Shown here: positions 20,201-32,633 of the stretch, piece after piece
Layout: every line of letters begins with the position of its first letter
How positions within the stretch are numbered: position 1 is the first letter of the stretch
Source: Mastigias papua
Taxonomy: Eukaryota > Cnidaria > Scyphozoa > Rhizostomeae > Mastigiidae
Assembly: GCA_964019165.1 (NCBI GenBank)
Contig: CAXHSL010000112.1
Location: 1 to 64,000 of the forward strand
Length of the DNA: 64,000 nucleotides
Direction: 5' to 3'
Position numbers and translations under genes: made by a program
Notes under the pieces: model-generated
Database searches by the model: none
What the model was told of the DNA's origin: nothing
The model's input: only the letters and a program-made list of their open reading frames with translations

Positions 20201-21490
20201 ATGTCTGATTATCAGGACCAGAACTGTTCTTCAACACTAGCAGCCAGTAGTGTGAAGAAAGCATACTTAATTACATACAGTAATGCTGACACTAAAGCAT
20301 TTAATAGAGAAACGTTCTCTTCTGCAATAGTTCAATCATTCGAATCTGCTACAACATCAGCGGTGATTCAATGGGCCTGTTGTATGGAGCAGCATAAAAA
20401 TGGCAGCTACCATTTTCATATGGCCGTTTTATTGGACAGGGGACAAAGATGGATTAGGGTAAAACGGCGTATTCAAGAGGCCTATGATATTATTGTGAAC
20501 TTTTCAGATCATCCTGGGTATTATTCCGCATATAGATATGTGGTGAAAGAAGACCAGGCAGTTTTGAAAAGTCAAAATCATCCGATAATTGCAGTTCAAC
20601 CCAGGACTGCCACTGCTACAAGGGCAAGGGCTAGGCAAGGTCGCAAAGGTAAGCAACCTAAACGCTTGTCCAATAGTGAGGTGGCAAACATTGTGTTAAA
20701 AAAAAAAATTCACAGCCGTCTGCATCTCCTGGCCCATGCAAAATCCATGTCAAGACAAGGGGATAACCGTCTGTACGATTTTCTGTTGAACAGGAGCCAA
20801 AAGAAGGTGAATGAGCTTGTCGACACAGTGTGGGAAATTGAGACAGCCACTGAGAAAGTTGCACGATCTGCAATGTCCAGGCTGCAAATCTTGCAACAGC
20901 AACTGACCGGTGCATGTATATGCAATGGAGAGTGGCTGCAATGTGCCCTCGACATTTTAGCCAAAAATTCCATTGACCGAGCAGTGTTCTCTGACGCCAT
21001 TATCACGCTCCTTGTTATGGGTCGGGGCAAAGGCCGCAATATATTTATCTGTGGTCCAGCAAATTGTGGCAAAACGTTCATCCTTGACCCATTACGAGTC
21101 ATTTTTAATGCTTTTCTCTCGCCCGCTACTTGCTCTTATGCATGGCTAGGTGTCGAGGACAAAGAAGTGATTTTTTTGAACGATTTCAGGTGGTCTCCTG
21201 TCATACTCCCGTGGAGCGACATGCTACTATTGTTGGAAGGCCATATTGTCCATTTTGCTGCTCCAAAAACAACGTACAATCAAGATATTGAATTTTCCAA
21301 AGATACCCCTATCTTTGCTACATCGAAGGCACCAATATCTTTTATCAAGGGCTCCATGACCGACGATCGCGAAACAGAAATGATGGCTGTTCGATGGCGC
21401 ACATTCAAGTTCAGGCATCAATTCGATATTAATTGCCAGAGAACAGTTCCCTCCTGTGGATATTGTTTCGCAACATTGGTCGTACAATAA
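20201..21490 (+). CDS. rep: Rep (HUH-SF3), copy 5
   Basis: Open for 429 codons, with the same translation as the reference. This copy has the full 5,047-bp length and shows no difference in the stretches I compared. Confidence 0.92.
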   Translation: MSDYQDQNCSSTLAASSVKKAYLITYSNADTKAFNRETFSSAIVQSFESATTSAVIQWACCMEQHKNGSYHFHMAVLLDRGQRWIRVKRRIQEAYDIIVNFSDHPGYYSAYRYVVKEDQAVLKSQNHPIIAVQPRTATATRARARQGRKGKQPKRLSNSEVANIVLKKKIHSRLHLLAHAKSMSRQGDNRLYDFLLNRSQKKVNELVDTVWEIETATEKVARSAMSRLQILQQQLTGACICNGEWLQCALDILAKNSIDRAVFSDAIITLLVMGRGKGRNIFICGPANCGKTFILDPLRVIFNAFLSPATCSYAWLGVEDKEVIFLNDFRWSPVILPWSDMLLLLEGHIVHFAAPKTTYNQDIEFSKDTPIFATSKAPISFIKGSMTDDRETEMMAVRWRTFKFRHQFDINCQRTVPSCGYCFATLVVQ

Positions 21491-21567
21491 CTATAACCCT
21501 TACATTGTAAACGCAGTATTGTCCTTCGCAGTATGCATGCTTGGCATTCGCTTCGGATTTGTAACCA

Positions 21568-21996
21568 ATGGCTACCACCAACGGTCTACAACGGTCTACA
21601 CTTTCTTTAGCCCCCACTACCCCTTCTCGTGGCAAGTATTGTCCTAAGAACTATTCCCAAAAGATGTGCTTTGTCTGCTAGTATGTACAGGTTATGTGCT
21701 ATATACAAACTAATAACCATGTTCGGCAGAAAAGTGAAATAACTCAACGGTCTACACTTTTTGAGAAATAGATTAGACCTAAGATCAAATTATTTCACTA
21801 AAAAGTGTAGACCGTTGGCGTTTTCCTGCATTTCTCGGCCATCGCACTGTAAATGTGTGCAATCTTTGGCTGGTACAATGCCACTTGGGAAAGCTATTAT
21901 GTGCACAAATCTGAACATAGAAATCTCTTCAATTACATGTATTTTCATGTTTTAAAGTTTGTAGACCGTTGTGTAGACCGTTGAGATATTAGCCAT
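21568..21996. repeat. P1 iteron palindrome, copy 5
   Basis: 429 bp with all six 12-mers and both 18-bp arms unchanged. Confidence 0.88.
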
Positions 21997-22542
21997 GACG
22001 TCAGTGTGTAGCCTCGAAACGAAGAGGAGGGATATTTCATGAGTCAGTAGGTCCCCCTAGGTAAGATACATCTTGTTTTATATAAGAAACAAACTCTCTC
22101 CCTTCAGCCAGGATGCTTCTTACTATTTTGTCAAATTCAGCCTTACATGCTCCTGAAGTGTTTCTTAAAGTCTTCACATATTCTATAGCAAGACAGCAAC
22201 TGTGAGACCAGAAATTGAATCTGTTGTTAGGCCTACGCACTTTTGAGAGACAGATATACATAGTATTTTGTTGCCAGCTCACATGCAAATTCTTTCGCAA
22301 AAGCAGATTTTTCACGGTTACTTTGAAGCTCAGCCTGCCTGTGTTTCTTACTTGTTTCTGAATTTTTGCCGCATGTCATCCTCATGTTTCTTCTATACTT
22401 GTTTGTTATAACACAAATGTGTATATAGTTTGGAGAAAGATAGAAAGAAGGGACAATTTTCAAGGTATCATAATTAGACATAACTTGCTCATAATACATG
22501 TACATAATATCGTTAAGTAAGGACAACATATCACATACAACA

Positions 22543-23622
22543 TCAATACTTGGTCCGATACCCTCCGTTGCTAGCAATAAGTTTTAGGCGATCATGCATT
22601 GTTGCTACCGTACGATCAATTATTGAGGAATTGTAATTAAACAGAGTCTGCAAAACCCTTATCTTAAATTCGCTAAAACTTTCTTTCTGTATCTGTCCTT
22701 GCAATGCTCCTTTGGCCAAGTCATGTTTAACGTTATTGAAAACGTTTTCAATTGGATTTAAATCAGGTGATCTCGGGGGTATATGTACTACTTCTGCTCC
22801 CACATCATTTAATGCATCTCTAGCTAGCTTGCTTCTCTGACTTGGATCATTATCCATCACAAAAAGTAGCCTCTCTTTGTCTTTTGACATAGCACAGTCA
22901 GTAAGGGTGCAGTGTAATGTTCTGTGGACGAATCTTGCAAACCACTCCGCATTAAATGTTGTATATTCTTCTGCAATAACAACGCCGGTTGTGTACCCAA
23001 CGCCAACTAGAAGGTGCAGTCTCCGTCCCCCAGGTAAGTTCTTTGATCCTTTTGTCGTGTATTGCAGACCTTCACTCGCTTTTCTCCAAATTCTCCCTCT
23101 TGGTGTCAATGCGTCTTTATAGGGATTTCCCTTGTGCACGAACGACACACCATCCAGATATAGCAAGACGTGATCCGTCCAGAATTCACGGTCATATTTT
23201 TTAAGAGCAAGTCTGGCAAAATTTACTCTTCTCTTTCTGTCTTTCACTGACAGTAACCCTTTTTGCCTTGGCCTTAAGGACTTATACCCATGTTCATTCA
23301 TTACTCGTACTAGTGTTCTATAACTGACGTTGGCTACCCGGCATTCTTTTGCGACATCATGCACAGTTACGTTCGGATTGTCATTCCTTAACTTCTGAAA
23401 TGTTCTTATAAACCGCTTCTTTTCTCTTCTGCTCATAATGGGTGGACGGCCAGTTCTCTTCTTTTTTTCCTTTATCTCTTTTGCTTCCTTGCAAATACGT
23501 ACAGCACTGGATGCGGATACATTACAGTTTGTGGAAATTTGTCGATATGATAAAGAGCCTTCAGCTCTCAAATAGCATATGTAGGCCCTCAATTTTTCAC
23601 TGATTTTTCTACGGAACACCAT
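22543..23622 (-). CDS. DD34E transposase, copy 5
   Basis: Open for 359 codons with all three catalytic residues. It is paired with an intact rep, so this copy could encode both proteins. Confidence 0.94.
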   Translation of the reverse strand: MVFRRKISEKLRAYICYLRAEGSLSYRQISTNCNVSASSAVRICKEAKEIKEKKKRTGRPPIMSRREKKRFIRTFQKLRNDNPNVTVHDVAKECRVANVSYRTLVRVMNEHGYKSLRPRQKGLLSVKDRKRRVNFARLALKKYDREFWTDHVLLYLDGVSFVHKGNPYKDALTPRGRIWRKASEGLQYTTKGSKNLPGGRRLHLLVGVGYTTGVVIAEEYTTFNAEWFARFVHRTLHCTLTDCAMSKDKERLLFVMDNDPSQRSKLARDALNDVGAEVVHIPPRSPDLNPIENVFNNVKHDLAKGALQGQIQKESFSEFKIRVLQTLFNYNSSIIDRTVATMHDRLKLIASNGGYRTKY

Positions 23623-24056
23623 ATTCTCTTCTCATATCGTAATTAAGTTGCAAATAGCATGCATGTCATTTTATAAACAGTTCTTTGTAATACACTTGCC
23701 AAAAAAGCGCACGTCATTTGCCTATATTGTGCATAAATCCAGGTGATAAACGATAAACTGTTAGGCGGTAACTTAGACGTGTGTGACGTACATCTCCAGG
23801 CTGTTGTCTAGAAACATGTTTTTGTATCGAACTGCACAAAGAGAAGGTGTAATCTATTCTCATGTTGTTTTTTTATGTTGCTAGGGATACTGACTGGCTG
23901 TTGTATATTTGGGTTATCTTCCTTGATTTACAACCCATAGAGGAGTACATGTGACATCATAATCATCATAAATTTTAACTGAAAATAGGAGACAGGTGAA
24001 GCCCCCTCTCATTATCACAGGAAATAGTCACCTAATTGAGATTTCGTCACTGGAAC

Positions 24057-24492
24057 TGAGATCAGCACCCCCGATTACCCCATAGTGGAATACAGGTATA
24101 AGCTTGTGTCTTGCAGTTTCCAATATAAATTTCAGACAATGCCTGCCAAAAGTCTTGGAACACTGGCGATGATTTACACTATAAACGAACTATAGCATCC
24201 CCTCCCCCTTCAAACAATGTTGTTTGAAGCAAATATGAATAACCCGACTGGTACAATTGATGCACGTGTACAATGCTACAGATCTCCCCTATCCACACAA
24301 CATTGTTTGAGGGGGGAGGGGGCTTACACGTTAATTGCTATGACGAAAAAGTGACAGGAGTCGGAAATTTAAAAAAATGTGCAGGTGTTCCAACTACTTT
24401 TGGCAGGCATTGTCTGATTTTCAAATTTAAAGAGGGCAGGTAGAATTTCGGCAGTGGTGTGTACCTATAGGTTTTCAAGGGTGCTGATTTCA
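24057..24492. repeat. P2 nested palindrome, copy 5
   Basis: Core 24133-24416, 284 bp, unchanged from the reference. Confidence 0.83.
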
Positions 24493-25247
24493 TTTTCAGC
24501 GCAATCAGAGCCGTATCTCCACGGGGTGATCCGCTATCATCACCACTTGGTGTTGTAACGAACCTTGTATTGAGGAAAATTAACTTAATTATCTACAAAT
24601 ATTAACGGTAGTAGAAAGTATGTCCAACATTAACAGTATGCTGGACAAAAGTTTCCTGTGTAGAATACTAACATATTTTCTATGTATGGGTAAGATTTGT
24701 AGAAAAAAGGCAGATGGTAAAAGTAAGAAAATGACACGGTAGGTTGTCATTTCCTTATATCCAGTGTGTATTTCATGAGGCTACACTGGAGTCATCCGGG
24801 GTCGCCCAAGTCTACCTTACGTCGTAATTGTGTGATATTTGTTGGTCTTCGAATAGGTGCCCAGGAATAAGATATTATACTGTCCTTTTTGTGTGTCACC
24901 TTTGCGTATAGGCAAAGGATGTGAAGTAATATGCAACTTTAGCTGTACATGGAATGCACTTTAACAGGGAATTCATTACTGATACAGATTACACAAGTAT
25001 ACGTTATGATAAGGAAACCGTAGTCAAACTGTATTAGAAGGAGTATGCATACTGTCAAATATACCAATTTTGAGTGAAAACCAACTACTAGTCAAATGAC
25101 AACATATGCTACATGAGTGGGATGTCAAACATTTCCTCTCGTGAAATGGAGGCTAAAATTCAGGCGGTTGAAAAGTGAATATTTGAATATTTTAGGCTCT
25201 TCATATTCAAAAAATTTCGAAAGCACTGTCAGTAACCACAGAAAACT

Positions 25248-26536
25248 ATGTCTGATTATCAGGACCAGAACTGTTCTTCAACACTAGCAGCCAGTAGTGT
25301 GAAGAAAGCATACTTAATTACATACAGTAATGCTGACACTAAAGCATTTAATAGAGAAACGTTCTCTTCTGCAATAGTTCAATCATTCGAATCTGCTACA
25401 ACATCAGCGGTGATTCAATGGGCCTGTTGTATGGAGCAGCATAAAAATGGCAGCTACCATTTTCATATGGCCGTTTTATTGGACAGGGGACAAAGATGGA
25501 TTAGGGTAAAACGGCGTATTCAAGAGGCCTATGATATTATTGTGAACTTTTCAGATCATCCTGGGTATTATTCCGCATATAGATATGTGGTGAAAGAAGA
25601 CCAGGCAGTTTTGAAAAGTCAAAATCATCCGATAATTGCAGTTCAACCCAGGACTGCCACTGCTACAAGGGCAAGGGCTAGGCAAGGTCGCAAAGGTAAG
25701 CAACCTAAACGCTTGTCCAATAGTGAGGTGGCAAACATTGTGTTAAAAAAAAAAATTCACAGCCGTCTGCATCTCCTGGCCCATGCAAAATCCATGTCAA
25801 GACAAGGGGATAACCGTCTGTACGATTTTCTGTTGAACAGGAGCCAAAAGAAGGTGAATGAGCTTGTCGACACAGTGTGGGAAATTGAGACAGCCACTGA
25901 GAAAGTTGCACGATCTGCAATGTCCAGGCTGCAAATCTTGCAACAGCAACTGACCGGTGCATGTATATGCAATGGAGAGTGGCTGCAATGTGCCCTCGAC
26001 ATTTTAGCCAAAAATTCCATTGACCGAGCAGTGTTCTCTGACGCCATTATCACGCTCCTTGTTATGGGTCGGGGCAAAGGCCGCAATATATTTATCTGTG
26101 GTCCAGCAATTGTGGCAAAACGTTCATCCTTGACCCATTACGAGTCATTTTTAATGCTTTTCTCTCGCCCGCTACTTGCTCTTATGCATGGCTAGGTGTC
26201 GAGGACAAAGAAGTGATTTTTTTGAACGATTTCAGGTGGTCTCCTGTCATACTCCCGTGGAGCGACATGCTACTATTGTTGGAAGGCCATATTGTCCATT
26301 TTGCTGCTCCAAAAACAACGTACAATCAAGATATTGAATTTTCCAAAGATACCCCTATCTTTGCTACATCGAAGGCACCAATATCTTTTATCAAGGGCTC
26401 CATGACCGACGATCGCGAAACAGAAATGATGGCTGTTCGATGGCGCACATTCAAGTTCAGGCATCAATTCGATATTAATTGCCAGAGAACAGTTCCCTCC
26501 TGTGGATATTGTTTCGCAACATTGGTCGTACAATAA
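25248..26536 (+). pseudogene. rep: Rep, copy 6, frameshift within Walker A
   Basis: One A is missing from an AAA run near 26108, so the frame is lost after residue 287, in the middle of the Walker A loop. The altered frame stops at 315 aa (26195). The rest of the helicase is open at 26213-26536. This is the only lesion in the gene; a homopolymer miscall is plausible. Confidence 0.86.
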
Positions 26537-26613
26537 CTATAACCCTTACATTGTAAACGCAGTATTGTCCTTCGCAGTATGCATGCTTGGCATTCGCTTC
26601 GGATTTGTAACCA

Positions 26614-27042
26614 ATGGCTACCACCAACGGTCTACAACGGTCTACACTTTCTTTAGCCCCCACTACCCCTTCTCGTGGCAAGTATTGTCCTAAGAACTAT
26701 TCCCAAAAGATGTGCTTTGTCTGCTAGTATGTACAGGTTATGTGCTATATACAAACTAATAACCATGTTCGGCAGAAAAGTGAAATAACTCAACGGTCTA
26801 CACTTTTTGAGAAATAGATTAGACCTAAGATCAAATTATTTCACTAAAAAGTGTAGACCGTTGGCGTTTTCCTGCATTTCTCGGCCATCGCACTGTAAAT
26901 GTGTGCAATCTTTGGCTGGTACAATGCCACTTGGGAAAGCTATTATGTGCACAAATCTGAACATAGAAATCTCTTCAATTACATGTATTTTCATGTTTTA
27001 AAGTTTGTAGACCGTTGTGTAGACCGTTGAGATATTAGCCAT
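26614..27042. repeat. P1 iteron palindrome, copy 6
   Basis: 429 bp, unchanged from the reference. Confidence 0.88.
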
Positions 27043-27588
27043 GACGTCAGTGTGTAGCCTCGAAACGAAGAGGAGGGATATTTCATGAGTCAGTAGGTCC
27101 CCCTAGGTAAGATACATCTTGTTTTATATAAGAAACAAACTCTCTCCCTTCAGCCAGGATGCTTCTTACTATTTTGTCAAATTCAGCCTTACCTGCTCCT
27201 GAAGTGTTTCTTAAAGTCTTCACATATTCTATAGCAAGACAGCAACTGTGAGACCAGAAATTGAATCTGTTGTTAGGCCTACGCACTTTTGAGAGACAGA
27301 TATACATAGTATTTTGTTGCCAGCTCACATGCAAATTCTTTCGCAAAAGCAGATTTTTCACGGTTACTTTGAAGCTCAGCCTGCCTGTGTTTCTTACTTG
27401 TTTCTGAATTTTTGCCGCATGTCATCCTCATGTTTCTTCTATACTTGTTTGTTATAACACAAATGTGTATATAGTTTGGAGAAAGATAGAAAGAAGGGAC
27501 AATTTTCAAGGTATCATAATTAGACATAACTTGCTCATAATACATGTACATAATATCGTTAAGTAAGGACAACATATCACATACAACA

Positions 27589-28668
27589 TCAATACTTGGT
27601 CCGATACCCTCCGTTGCTAGCAATAAGTTTTAGGCGATCATGCATTGTTGCTACCGTACGATCAATTATTGAGGAATTGTAATTAAACAGAGTCTGCAAA
27701 ACCCTTATCTTAAATTCGCTAAAACTTTCTTTCTGTATCTGTCCTTGCAATGCTCCTTTGGCCAAGTCATGTTTAACGTTATTGAAAACGTTTTCAATTG
27801 GATTTAAATCAGGTGATCTCGGGGGTATATGTACTACTTCTGCTCCCACATCATTTAATGCATCTCTAGCTAGCTTGCTTCTCTGACTTGGATCATTATC
27901 CATCACAAAAAGTAGCCTCTCTTTGTCTTTTGACATAGCACAGTCAGTAAGGGTGCAGTGTAATGTTCTGTGGACGAATCTTGCAAACCACTCCGCATTA
28001 AATGTTGTATATTCTTCTGCAATAACAACGCCGGTTGTGTACCCAACGCCAACTAGAAGGTGCAGTCTCCGTCCCCCAGGTAAGTTCTTTGATCCTTTTG
28101 TCGTGTATTGCAGACCTTCACTCGCTTTTCTCCAAATTCTCCCTCTTGGTGTCAATGCGTCTTTATAGGGATTTCCCTTGTGCACGAACGACACACCATC
28201 CAGATATAGCAAGACGTGATCCGTCCAGAATTCACGGTCATATTTTTTAAGAGCAAGTCTGGCAAAATTTACTCTTCTCTTTCTGTCTTTCACTGACAGT
28301 AACCCTTTTTGCCTTGGCCTTAAGGACTTATACCCATGTTCATTCATTACTCGTACTAGTGTTCTATAACTGACGTTGGCTACCCGGCATTCTTTTGCGA
28401 CATCATGCACAGTTACGTTCGGATTGTCATTCCTTAACTTCTGAAATGTTCTTATAAACCGCTTCTTTTCTCTTCTGCTCATAATGGGTGGACGGCCAGT
28501 TCTCTTCTTTTTTTCCTTTATCTCTTTTGCTTCCTTGCAAATACGTACAGCACTGGATGCGGATACATTACAGTTTGTGGAAATTTGTCGATATGATAAA
28601 GAGCCTTCAGCTCTCAAATAGCATATGTAGGCCCTCAATTTTTCACTGATTTTTCTACGGAACACCAT
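27589..28668 (-). CDS. DD34E transposase, copy 6
   Basis: Open for 359 codons. A substitution at 27193 lies outside the gene, in the doubtful small frame downstream. Confidence 0.93.
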   Translation of the reverse strand: MVFRRKISEKLRAYICYLRAEGSLSYRQISTNCNVSASSAVRICKEAKEIKEKKKRTGRPPIMSRREKKRFIRTFQKLRNDNPNVTVHDVAKECRVANVSYRTLVRVMNEHGYKSLRPRQKGLLSVKDRKRRVNFARLALKKYDREFWTDHVLLYLDGVSFVHKGNPYKDALTPRGRIWRKASEGLQYTTKGSKNLPGGRRLHLLVGVGYTTGVVIAEEYTTFNAEWFARFVHRTLHCTLTDCAMSKDKERLLFVMDNDPSQRSKLARDALNDVGAEVVHIPPRSPDLNPIENVFNNVKHDLAKGALQGQIQKESFSEFKIRVLQTLFNYNSSIIDRTVATMHDRLKLIASNGGYRTKY

Positions 28669-29102
28669 ATTCTCTTCTCATATCGTAATTAAGTTGCAAA
28701 TAGCATGCATGTCATTTTATAAACAGTTCTTTGTAATACACTTGCCAAAAAAGCGCACGTCATTTGCCTATATTGTGCATAAATCCAGGTGATAAACGAT
28801 AAACTGTTAGGCGGTAACTTAGACGTGTGTGACGTACATCTCCAGGCTGTTGTCTAGAAACATGTTTTTGTATCGAACTGCACAAAGAGAAGGTGTAATC
28901 TATTCTCATGTTGTTTTTTTATGTTGCTAGGGATACTGACTGGCTGTTGTATATTTGGGTTATCTTCCTTGATTTACAACCCATAGAGGAGTACATGTGA
29001 CATCATAATCATCATAAATTTTAACTGAAAATAGGAGACAGGTGAAGCCCCCTCTCATTATCACAGGAAATAGTCACCTAATTGAGATTTCGTCACTGGA
29101 AC

Positions 29103-29537
29103 TGAGATCAGCACCCCCGATTACCCCATAGTGGAATACAGGTATAAGCTTGTGTCTTGCAGTTTCCAATATAAATTTCAGACAATGCCTGCCAAAAGTC
29201 TTGGAACACTGGCGATGATTTACACTATAAACGAACTATAGCATCCCCTCCCCTTCAAACAATGTTGTTTGAAGCAAATATGAATAACCCGACTGGTACA
29301 ATTGATGCACGTGTACAATGCTACAGATCTCCCCTATCCACACAACATTGTTTGAGGGGGGAGGGGGCTTACACGTTAATTGCTATGACGAAAAAGTGAC
29401 AGGAGTCGGAAATTTAAAAAAATGTGCAGGTGTTCCAACTACTTTTGGCAGGCATTGTCTGATTTTCAAATTTAAAGAGGGCAGGTAGAATTTCGGCAGT
29501 GGTGTGTACCTATAGGTTTTCAAGGGTGCTGATTTCA
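29103..29537. repeat. P2 nested palindrome, copy 6
   Basis: Core 29179-29461, 283 bp. One C is missing from the C-rich arm near 29252; copy 7 shows the same change. Confidence 0.82.
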
Positions 29538-30292
29538 TTTTCAGCGCAATCAGAGCCGTATCTCCACGGGGTGATCCGCTATCATCACCACTTGGTGTTG
29601 TAACGAACCTTGTATTGAGGAAAATTAACTTAATTATCTACAAATATTAACGGTAGTAGAAAGTATGTCCAACATTAACAGTATGCTGGACAAAAGTTTC
29701 CTGTGTAGAATACTAACATATTTTCTATGTATGGGTAAGATTTGTAGAAAAAAGGCAGATGGTAAAAGTAAGAAAATGACACGGTAGGTTGTCATTTCCT
29801 TATATCCAGTGTGTATTTCATGAGGCTACACTGGAGTCATCCGGGGTCGCCCAAGTCTACCTTACGTCGTAATTGTGTGATATTTGTTGGTCTTCGAATA
29901 GGTGCCCAGGAATAAGATATTATACTGTCCTTTTTGTGTGTCACCTTTGCGTATAGGCAAAGGATGTGAAGTAATATGCAACTTTAGCTGTACATGGAAT
30001 GCACTTTAACAGGGAATTCATTACTGATACAGATTACACAAGTATACGTTATGATAAGGAAACCGTAGTCAAACTGTATTAGAAGGAGTATGCATACTGT
30101 CAAATATACCAATTTTGAGTGAAAACCAACTACTAGTCAAATGACAACATATGCTACATGAGTGGGATGTCAAACATTTCCTCTCGTGAAATGGAGGCTA
30201 AAATTCAGGCGGTTGAAAAGTGAATATTTGAATATTTTAGGCTCTTCATATTCAAAAAATTTCGAAAGCACTGTCAGTAACCACAGAAAACT

Positions 30293-31582
30293 ATGTCTGA
30301 TTATCAGGACCAGAACTGTTCTTCAACACTAGCAGCCAGTAGTGTGAAGAAAGCATACTTAATTACATACAGTAATGCTGACACTAAAGCATTTAATAGA
30401 GAAACGTTCTCTTCTGCAATAGTTCAATCATTCGAATCTGCTACAACATCAGCGGTGATTCAATGGGCCTGTTGTATGGAGCAGCATAAAAATGGCAGCT
30501 ACCATTTTCATATGGCCGTTTTATTGGACAGGGGACAAAGATGGATTAGGGTAAAACGGCGTATTCAAGAGGCCTATGATATTATTGTGAACTTTTCAGA
30601 TCATCCTGGGTATTATTCCGCATATAGATATGTGGTGAAAGAAGACCAGGCAGTTTTGAAAAGTCAAAATCATCCGATAATTGCAGTTCAACCCAGGACT
30701 GCCACTGCTACAAGGGCAAGGGCTAGGCAAGGTCGCAAAGGTAAGCAACCTAAACGCTTGTCCAATAGTGAGGTGGCAAACATTGTGTTAAAAAAAAAAA
30801 TTCACAGCCGTCTGCATCTCCTGGCCCATGCAAAATCCATGTCAAGACAAGGGGATAACCGTCTGTACGATTTTCTGTTGAACAGGAGCCAAAAGAAGGT
30901 GAATGAGCTTGTCGACACAGTGTGGGAAATTGAGACAGCCACTGAGAAAGTTGCACGATCTGCAATGTCCAGGCTGCAAATCTTGCAACAGCAACTGACC
31001 GGTGCATGTATATGCAATGGAGAGTGGCTGCAATGTGCCCTCGACATTTTAGCCAAAAATTCCATTGACCGAGCAGTGTTCTCTGACGCCATTATCACGC
31101 TCCTTGTTATGGGTCGGGGCAAAGGCCGCAATATATTTATCTGTGGTCCAGCAAATTGTGGCAAAACGTTCATCCTTGACCCATTACGAGTCATTTTTAA
31201 TGCTTTTCTCTCGCCCGCTACTTGCTCTTATGCATGGCTAGGTGTCGAGGACAAAGAAGTGATTTTTTTGAACGATTTCAGGTGGTCTCCTGTCATACTC
31301 CCGTGGAGCGACATGCTACTATTGTTGGAAGGCCATATTGTCCATTTTGCTGCTCCAAAAACAACGTACAATCAAGATATTGAATTTTCCAAAGATACCC
31401 CTATCTTTGCTACATCGAAGGCACCAATATCTTTTATCAAGGGCTCCATGACCGACGATCGCGAAACAGAAATGATGGCTGTTCGATGGCGCACATTCAA
31501 GTTCAGGCATCAATTCGATATTAATTGCCAGAGAACAGTTCCCTCCTGTGGATATTGTTTCGCAACATTGGTCGTACAATAA
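30293..31582 (+). CDS. rep: Rep (HUH-SF3), copy 7
   Basis: Open for 429 codons with all motifs present. The three one-base losses of this copy (near 32550, 33816 and 34297) all fall outside the two main genes. Confidence 0.92.
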   Translation: MSDYQDQNCSSTLAASSVKKAYLITYSNADTKAFNRETFSSAIVQSFESATTSAVIQWACCMEQHKNGSYHFHMAVLLDRGQRWIRVKRRIQEAYDIIVNFSDHPGYYSAYRYVVKEDQAVLKSQNHPIIAVQPRTATATRARARQGRKGKQPKRLSNSEVANIVLKKKIHSRLHLLAHAKSMSRQGDNRLYDFLLNRSQKKVNELVDTVWEIETATEKVARSAMSRLQILQQQLTGACICNGEWLQCALDILAKNSIDRAVFSDAIITLLVMGRGKGRNIFICGPANCGKTFILDPLRVIFNAFLSPATCSYAWLGVEDKEVIFLNDFRWSPVILPWSDMLLLLEGHIVHFAAPKTTYNQDIEFSKDTPIFATSKAPISFIKGSMTDDRETEMMAVRWRTFKFRHQFDINCQRTVPSCGYCFATLVVQ

Positions 31583-31659
31583 CTATAACCCTTACATTGT
31601 AAACGCAGTATTGTCCTTCGCAGTATGCATGCTTGGCATTCGCTTCGGATTTGTAACCA

Positions 31660-32088
31660 ATGGCTACCACCAACGGTCTACAACGGTCTACACTTTCTTT
31701 AGCCCCCACTACCCCTTCTCGTGGCAAGTATTGTCCTAAGAACTATTCCCAAAAGATGTGCTTTGTCTGCTAGTATGTACAGGTTATGTGCTATATACAA
31801 ACTAATAACCATGTTCGGCAGAAAAGTGAAATAACTCAACGGTCTACACTTTTTGAGAAATAGATTAGACCTAAGATCAAATTATTTCACTAAAAAGTGT
31901 AGACCGTTGGCGTTTTCCTGCATTTCTCGGCCATCGCACTGTAAATGTGTGCAATCTTTGGCTGGTACAATGCCACTTGGGAAAGCTATTATGTGCACAA
32001 ATCTGAACATAGAAATCTCTTCAATTACATGTATTTTCATGTTTTAAAGTTTGTAGACCGTTGTGTAGACCGTTGAGATATTAGCCAT
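31660..32088. repeat. P1 iteron palindrome, copy 7
   Basis: 429 bp, unchanged from the reference. Confidence 0.88.
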
Positions 32089-32633
32089 GACGTCAGTGTG
32101 TAGCCTCGAAACGAAGAGGAGGGATATTTCATGAGTCAGTAGGTCCCCCTAGGTAAGATACATCTTGTTTTATATAAGAAACAAACTCTCTCCCTTCAGC
32201 CAGGATGCTTCTTACTATTTTGTCAAATTCAGCCTTACATGCTCCTGAAGTGTTTCTTAAAGTCTTCACATATTCTATAGCAAGACAGCAACTGTGAGAC
32301 CAGAAATTGAATCTGTTGTTAGGCCTACGCACTTTTGAGAGACAGATATACATAGTATTTTGTTGCCAGCTCACATGCAAATTCTTTCGCAAAAGCAGAT
32401 TTTTCACGGTTACTTTGAAGCTCAGCCTGCCTGTGTTTCTTACTTGTTTCTGAATTTTTGCCGCATGTCATCCTCATGTTTCTTCTATACTTGTTTGTTA
32501 TAACACAAATGTGTATATAGTTTGGAGAAAGATAGAAAGAAGGGACAATTTCAAGGTATCATAATTAGACATAACTTGCTCATAATACATGTACATAATA
32601 TCGTTAAGTAAGGACAACATATCACATACAACA